Positions 61,401 through 64,000 of a DNA stretch of 64,000 nt are shown one piece after another. Where the stretch lies: assembly GCA_021811105.1 (NCBI GenBank), contig JAJZPM010000003.1, forward strand, positions 1 through 64,000, read 5' to 3'. Position numbers and translations under genes: made by a program. Position 1 is the first letter of the stretch, and every line of letters begins with the position of its first letter. The notes beneath the pieces were generated by a model. The model was not told the origin of the DNA, did not search any database, and saw only the letters and a program-made list of their open reading frames with translations. The DNA is from Nitrospirota bacterium (lineage in GTDB: Bacteria > Nitrospirota > Thermodesulfovibrionia > Thermodesulfovibrionales > UBA6898).

Positions 61401-63980
61401 ATAGCCGCAATGACCGAGATGCTTTAATTCCAGCATTATGGCGTCGAGAAACCGTTCCGATCCTGTCCGGTCTTCTTTGACCGGGAGCATTGCAGCGAGA
61501 CCCTGATCCATTTGACCGTTGCACAACTGTATAATGCCCAGGAGTGATGTGGCGTTCATGAAATCAGGATCCAGACTGCGGAGTGCCTCTATCGGCCTCG
61601 ATGCCTCCGGCGCCCGCCCCAGACACAGAAGCGTAACTGCATGATTCAGATAGACCTCCTTCAGACCGGGGTCCAGGGCTGTGGCCCTCTCAAGGGCGGG
61701 CAGCGCATCCGAATACCGGCGAAGCGACATATAACAAATGCCCGCCTGCATATGCACCGCCGGAAGCGCCGGATCGATGGCAAGCAAACGAGGATCAAGC
61801 TTGAGCAACTCAAGGAACCATCCGAGCGCATTCTGGAAGTCTCCATTGACGAATTCCTGTATGCCCAGTTCCCATAATGTCTTGGGATTCTTTCCCCCCA
61901 GTTCTTTGAGCTTTTTCTTGCCGAGTTCCAGATACCATTCGCCCTTTCTTTTACTTTTTTCGCTGTCCAGTTTGCCGTAATGGTGTATAGGAATTGGACA
62001 CTCTTCGACCCCTATGTGAAGTCCTGCGAGGGCAGGCTCCAGTGATTCATGGACCGGGTTTACATATGAGACACCGCTATTGCGGCTGAAAAGCCGCACT
62101 TTTTTACTTGGAATCCAGCCGTTGCCGGCTTCCTCCGGATAGGAGCCGTCATTTCGTTTCCATCCGTGCATACCCGTATAAGCGACATAGTTTCGAGTGG
62201 TAATTGCATAGGCAATAGGTTGGGCCGGCTTTTCGGTAATAAGGGCCTTAAACCGTACATAGTCCTTAGGGGAGATGACCTCGTCGGCGTCGAGGGTGAA
62301 TATCCAGTCCCCCGATGCCCTTGACAACGACTCGTTCCTCGCCTCGGCAAAACTCCCCGTCCACACAAAATCATATACCTTCGCGCCGAATACCCGCGCG
62401 ATATCCTTCGTCCGGTCGGAAGAACCCGTGTCCACCACGATCATCTCGTCGGCGAGCCTTCTCATGCTCCTCAGACATCTCGCCAAATTCCCCTCCTCGT
62501 TCTTCACGATCATGCATAGAGACAGTGTGCCACGCCCCTTTTCTGTCCGGTCTATCTCCTTCGCCCCAATCGTATTCCGCACCTCAAGTCCGGCTGCCAG
62601 GATACCGTCATCCACGCCAAAGGTCGCCATCGCGTCTTCGACCTCTTCAATTGCCGTGTCCCGCTTGCCCTGCCGTGGCTCATTCTCGGCAATGATAATA
62701 TACTGATAGACAAAAAAGCGGAGCACCTCCTCCCTGTTGAGGCCGGTGAGGCTCATCTTCTCATGGGTCAGGCAGTTTCCGGTCTCCTGTATCTTGGAAA
62801 CATCGACGGGCGGGTTCAGGACGTATTCCGTCTTCAACAGGGAAAGCCCTGCACCTAAAAAAAGACTCTCAATTTCACTCCGCGTGAAAAACCGCAGGTG
62901 CGTTGCATCAAGAATGCCTGCACTCTCATATTTCCAGCTGCCCTGTATCAGGCTGTTGACCACAGTTATGTTCTGAACGTTAGGGACCGAGGCTATAACG
63001 TGTCCGCCGGGTCTAAGAAATCTCCTCAGACCGGCAAGGACGTCCCACGGGTTGTAGAGATGCTCCAGTACATCAAGGGCGATGATAAGGTCGAATTCAC
63101 CGTATTCCAGGCCGTGTTCGAGCAGATCGGCGCTTTCTATGTCAGCGACAATGACCTTGTCCAGGTACTGCCGCGCCAGCAGGGCTGCCTGCTCGGACAC
63201 CTCGACTCCCGCATAAAAATCCACCTGCCGCTCCTGCTTCAGCCTCTGTCCGGTGGCACCGCCCGCACAACCGATCTCAAGCACCCTGCTCGCCGCGAGT
63301 CCGTTTTTCACTATTGCCTCGATTATTTCGCCGCGGGCGAATGAATAATACGAGCCGGCCTTTCCGGACTGCAGGGGGCTGGCACTGTTGACGGCCTGAT
63401 TCACCTGGCTTGGTCCGGATGCCCGACTCCTGTAATCGCATTTGGACTCTTTCTTCCAGAGGATGCAGAAGCTGTCTCCCCATTGATCGCTGCCGTCCTT
63501 AAAGCCGGTCGGCCCCCAAATGGTCTTTGCCTCCAGTACTTCGAGACCGGCCCATTTGGCAAGCGCACGCAGACCGTCGGGATAGTATCTCCAGCAATCA
63601 ACGGGATGTCTGTGCTCCGGCCCTCTTGAAGGCGCTACGATACAGATCAGGCCGTTCTTCTTCAGCACCCGGGTCATCTCTCTGATGGCAAGCCAGGGAA
63701 ACTCCATATGTTCAAATTCCTGGCCTGAAATGATCACGTCATACGACTCGTCTTCCATCTCCACCCATGCGTTGGGGTTTTGGGGGACATAGTCGATCCC
63801 CGGGCTGCGCCGGAAGGCCAGACGTGCATAGACAAAGAGGGAATTATCAGAAAAAAGTTTCTCGTAGCCGCCTTCCGCTTCACAGCCGCCGACATCCAGA
63901 ATGCTGATCTTGCGGCCTTTGAAGTGCTGGGTGACGAGGCTGCGGAATTGCGACATAATCGTGAATGAGCTCTGGTGCAT
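58446..63980 (-). CDS. Giant methyltransferase-glycosyltransferase-TPR protein
   Basis: The protein has 1844 residues. Domains in order: SAM methyltransferase 1 (about 1-180, ISILDVGGCEAEGG), methyltransferase 2 (about 205-430, VLEIGCAGGATGQRL), GT2 glycosyltransferase (about 480-690), TPRs, a second GT2 (about 930-1190, LTSLVILTFNELRYTK, NNDVVV), TPRs, a third GT2 (about 1445-1650), TPRs. The first and third GT2 share a 415-bp duplication; both keep VDTGSSDRTKDIA and DADE. It is cytoplasmic, and probably builds or modifies a surface or flagellin glycan, as suggested by its position. The ATG at 63980 has GGGAG at 7 nt. Confidence 0.88.
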   Translation of the reverse strand: MHQSSFTIMSQFRSLVTQHFKGRKISILDVGGCEAEGGYEKLFSDNSLFVYARLAFRRSPGIDYVPQNPNAWVEMEDESYDVIISGQEFEHMEFPWLAIREMTRVLKKNGLICIVAPSRGPEHRHPVDCWRYYPDGLRALAKWAGLEVLEAKTIWGPTGFKDGSDQWGDSFCILWKKESKCDYRSRASGPSQVNQAVNSASPLQSGKAGSYYSFARGEIIEAIVKNGLAASRVLEIGCAGGATGQRLKQERQVDFYAGVEVSEQAALLARQYLDKVIVADIESADLLEHGLEYGEFDLIIALDVLEHLYNPWDVLAGLRRFLRPGGHVIASVPNVQNITVVNSLIQGSWKYESAGILDATHLRFFTRSEIESLFLGAGLSLLKTEYVLNPPVDVSKIQETGNCLTHEKMSLTGLNREEVLRFFVYQYIIIAENEPRQGKRDTAIEEVEDAMATFGVDDGILAAGLEVRNTIGAKEIDRTEKGRGTLSLCMIVKNEEGNLARCLRSMRRLADEMIVVDTGSSDRTKDIARVFGAKVYDFVWTGSFAEARNESLSRASGDWIFTLDADEVISPKDYVRFKALITEKPAQPIAYAITTRNYVAYTGMHGWKRNDGSYPEEAGNGWIPSKKVRLFSRNSGVSYVNPVHESLEPALAGLHIGVEECPIPIHHYGKLDSEKSKRKGEWYLELGKKKLKELGGKNPKTLWELGIQEFVNGDFQNALGWFLELLKLDPRLLAIDPALPAVHMQAGICYMSLRRYSDALPALERATALDPGLKEVYLNHAVTLLCLGRAPEASRPIEALRSLDPDFMNATSLLGIIQLCNGQMDQGLAAMLPVKEDRTGSERFLDAIMLELKHLGHCGYVVAVLRPLQERGRLSPELSRLLDECCAAGKADRQEAREGDAPCGSPSRSGDLPGRLFPPARIERRDRVKDLTSLVILTFNELRYTKECIESIRRHTTQKHEIIFIDNGSRDGTVQWLQKLVKKNPNYKLIENNMNLGFARGCNQGIEAASGEYILLLNNDVVVTENWLRRMKECLNSAPDIGIVGPMTNNISGIQKVAKIEYDSMDGLPEFAQIFRVKNRHRLIPSRRVVGFCMLFRRELVERVGLLDEGFGSGNFEDDDFCLRAVLEGYRNFIAGDVFIHHYGSRSFAGNKVDYVSAMAANKKIFAEKWCGIDTQGPLMERILAVTAREKADELRLRGDIGKAVEKYAEGIGHAPDDRALYYALAEMLIEEKRFQDALDALWTIPAGDEETRQLELIGYCKEGLGLDDEAGAYADSALRLEQSSAAALNLKGVLAFKRQDRRNAKDFFEKALEADPGYGEAHTNIGVLAWSEGRQEEGLGFLEKGFILSPTNADAASAYYSAVAATEAFPGAEKILREARDLYPQCRRIVFLLIDVLIRQGKRDTAIEEVEDAMATFGVDDGILAAGLEVRNTIGAKEIDRTEKGRGTLSLCMIVKNEEGNLARCLRSMRRLADEMIVVDTGSSDRTKDIARVFGAKVYDFVWTGSFAEARNESLSRASGDWIFALDADEVISPKDQEAFVRMLGVQSERPRAYAFDTRNYIDDPSIEGWSPNDGCYGGEEAGTGWNPSRKTRLFPNLETIRFANYVHEGVEASLEKAGVGVELCPIPVHHYGKLNKESKAVKAEAYYLLGKKKLQEKESDPKALHELAVQAGELKRHEEAVELWQRFIKLAPHKASAFFNMGYAYLMLHKFEEALAASRRAVELAPHSKEACINLATCELVVGNCEEAISRLDRLHCAFPEYVPAVAALAVAHCRDEGQDQRLAYFRKMRKMGYNFTEYICGMSRLFIAAGRVQDAICLLEAGLEGGYRSSEMTDLMATCRA
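59370..59784 (-). repeat. 415-bp internal repeat, copy 1 (third GT2 domain)
   Basis: Identical to 62262-62676 apart from one base that changes FALDADE to FTLDADE. Encodes residues about 1400-1537, from the TPR-like linker RQGKRDTAIEEVEDAM into the GT2 catalytic core. Confidence 0.95.
62262..62676 (-). repeat. 415-bp internal repeat, copy 2 (first GT2 domain)
   Basis: Direct copy of 59370-59784 at a distance of 2892 bp (964 codons, in frame). Encodes residues about 436-573. Here the TPR-like linker follows the end of methyltransferase 2 directly, without the TPRs it belongs to, so this copy is probably the recipient. Confidence 0.95.
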
Positions 63981-64000
63981 AAATGATCTCCCGTTTTCTC

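Noticed and set aside
1-64000. CRISPR arrays, rRNA genes, toxin-antitoxin pairs, replication origin
   Set aside because: I looked for regular short repeats, rRNA-like sequence, small paired genes and DnaA-box clusters and saw none that I could support.

Overview
The window looks like a chromosome segment of an anaerobic or microaerophilic, flagellated Gram-negative-type bacterium. Gene content suggests a Nitrospirota or deltaproteobacterium-like lineage: a selenocysteine formate dehydrogenase with an NrfD-type membrane subunit, cytochrome bd oxidase, a sigma-54 regulator, HD-GYP proteins, and FlbT/FlaF beside the flagellin. The taxonomic call is inference only. UGA is read as selenocysteine in three genes: a peroxiredoxin (UGA at 1744-1746), a DsbA-like thiol oxidoreductase (15222-15224) and formate dehydrogenase alpha (23864-23866).

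Layout. 1-1236: 5' part of a group II intron with its reverse transcriptase, inserted directly behind the peroxiredoxin terminator. 1300-2582: selenoperoxiredoxin and two zinc-ribbon-like proteins. 2692-5675: cydAB plus an Rrf2 regulator. 5690-11864: housekeeping genes (secG, tpiA, pth, rplY, prs, tRNA-Gln, ispE, TPR lipoprotein). 12026-19194: response regulator, YceI, di-haem peroxidase, Sec-DsbA-like protein, UbiB kinase, a radical-SAM-like protein without the cluster motif, and UbiE. 19358-24475: formate dehydrogenase operon. 24476-32077: patchy region with tRNA-Thr, sensor kinase, HD-GYP regulator, an integrase remnant, and decayed genes including a larC-like gene carrying a MITE-like insertion.

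32078-46987 is the most striking part. By eye parts of it (32-36 kb and 45-47 kb) are AT-richer than the flanks. It holds a membrane histidine kinase and NtrC-type sigma-54 activator, then a leftward ten-gene operon: Tat-exported His-rich beta-propeller resembling the N-terminal domain of nitrous-oxide reductase, three FtsX/MacB-type permeases with two ATPases, two paralogous membrane-anchored proteins, a YtkA-like protein and one exported protein. A tatA-tatB-tatC operon runs the other way. Between the two operons lie two outward-facing sigma-54 promoter matches around a perfect 13-bp-arm palindrome. I read this as one regulated module for making and exporting a periplasmic, probably metal-binding, propeller protein. 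Its function is unknown to me.

47041-63980 is motility and signalling: a broken HD-GYP gene, a tight nine-gene operon with two MotAB stator pairs, PilZ, HD-GYP and kinase genes, then flagellin with a sigma-28 promoter, flbT and flaF, and a 1844-residue methyltransferase/glycosyltransferase/TPR protein that contains a 415-bp internal duplication and probably modifies the flagellin or another surface glycan.
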